Source: Elgaria multicarinata webbii
Taxonomy: Eukaryota; Chordata; Lepidosauria; Squamata; Anguidae
Assembly: GCF_023053635.1 (NCBI RefSeq)
Contig: NC_086182.1
Location: 6,411,001 to 6,475,000, forward strand
DNA length: 64,000 nt
Direction: 5' to 3'
The translations under genes and the position numbers were made by a program. Below the pieces are notes generated by a model. The model saw only the letters and a program-made list of their open reading frames with translations, did no database searches and had not been told where the DNA came from. Positions 63,837 through 64,000 of the stretch are shown piece by piece (the first letter of the stretch is position 1; the number at the start of each line of letters is the position of its first letter).

Positions 63837-64000
63837 AAGAGGCAGTTCTTTTCCACCAGCATTGCGTCTTCTCGGTGTCGTCCGGCGGAGCTTTTCCGAG
63901 TGGTTCGTGGCCTGTTACACTCTGGGCCAGGGCGTGAGATAGTTGAACCCTCGGTAGCACGCTGTGACGAGTTTGCACGGCACTTCGAAGATAATGTCGC
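63837..64000 (+). mobile_element. LINE ORF fragment running off the window
   Basis: An uninterrupted frame from 63837 reads KRQFFSTSIASSRCRPAELF, then GREIVEPSVARCDEFARHFE and DNV at the edge. The segment DEFARHFEDNV resembles the linker between endonuclease and RT in L2-type LINEs. No ATG is needed because it is an internal piece. It lies in CNNM3 intron 4. Confidence 0.55.

Overview
This window is eukaryotic nuclear DNA, almost certainly from a squamate reptile. The evidence is split genes with GT/AG introns and a very dense mix of interspersed repeats typical of lizards and snakes: CR1 LINE tails ending in ATTCTATG repeats, L2-type LINE tails with CCGCCCAGAGAGC followed by AAATA repeats, Sauria-type tRNA SINEs, a BovB LINE tail, an R4-type LINE relic, an L1-type LINE, and many hAT-like transposons and fold-back MITEs. 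I cannot name the species from the sequence alone. I saw no operons, CRISPR arrays, retroviral or LTR elements, Polintons or toxin genes.

Two host genes are present, both on the + strand and in tandem. (1) The 3' part of CNNM4: six exons (6408-6551, 7655-7792, 13425-13594, 14818-14917, 23081-23268, 24925-25254). They encode the end of the CBS pair, the cyclic-nucleotide-binding-homology domain and the C-terminal tail; exon 1 lies upstream of base 1. (2) The 5' part of CNNM3: a GC-rich promoter and large exon 1 (40496-41945), then exons 59836-59979, 62540-62692 and 63367-63536; the last exons lie beyond base 64000. The reading phase is kept at every junction I could test. Exons 2 (144 bp) and 4 (170 bp) have the same length in both genes, as expected for ancient tandem duplicates. 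CNNM proteins are DUF21/CBS/CNBH membrane proteins linked to Mg2+ handling and to PRL phosphatases. The CNNM4-CNNM3 head-to-tail order matches the order known in other vertebrates and supports the naming.

Layout: 1-25254 is CNNM4 intron 1 to stop codon, with introns packed with repeats. About 25255-26860 is the probable CNNM4 3' UTR. 26860-40075 is intergenic and rich in nested transposons: an L1-type LINE with target-site duplication, two copies of one hAT family, and a 61-bp array. 40075-41945 is the CNNM3 promoter and exon 1. 41946-59835 is the large CNNM3 intron 1. 59836-64000 holds exons 2-4, and a LINE fragment runs off the right edge.

The most notable points are a four-unit 14-residue repeat in the CNNM4 C-terminal tail, a ~108-bp minisatellite nested in two LINE fragments, a 61-bp array with one inverted arm derived from a fold-back element, several transposons with intact target-site duplications nested in each other, an R4-type endonuclease relic, and a pair of related unclassified segments in CNNM3 intron 1. 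I found no convincing new biological system. Names of repeat clades come from remembered signatures, not from a database search.
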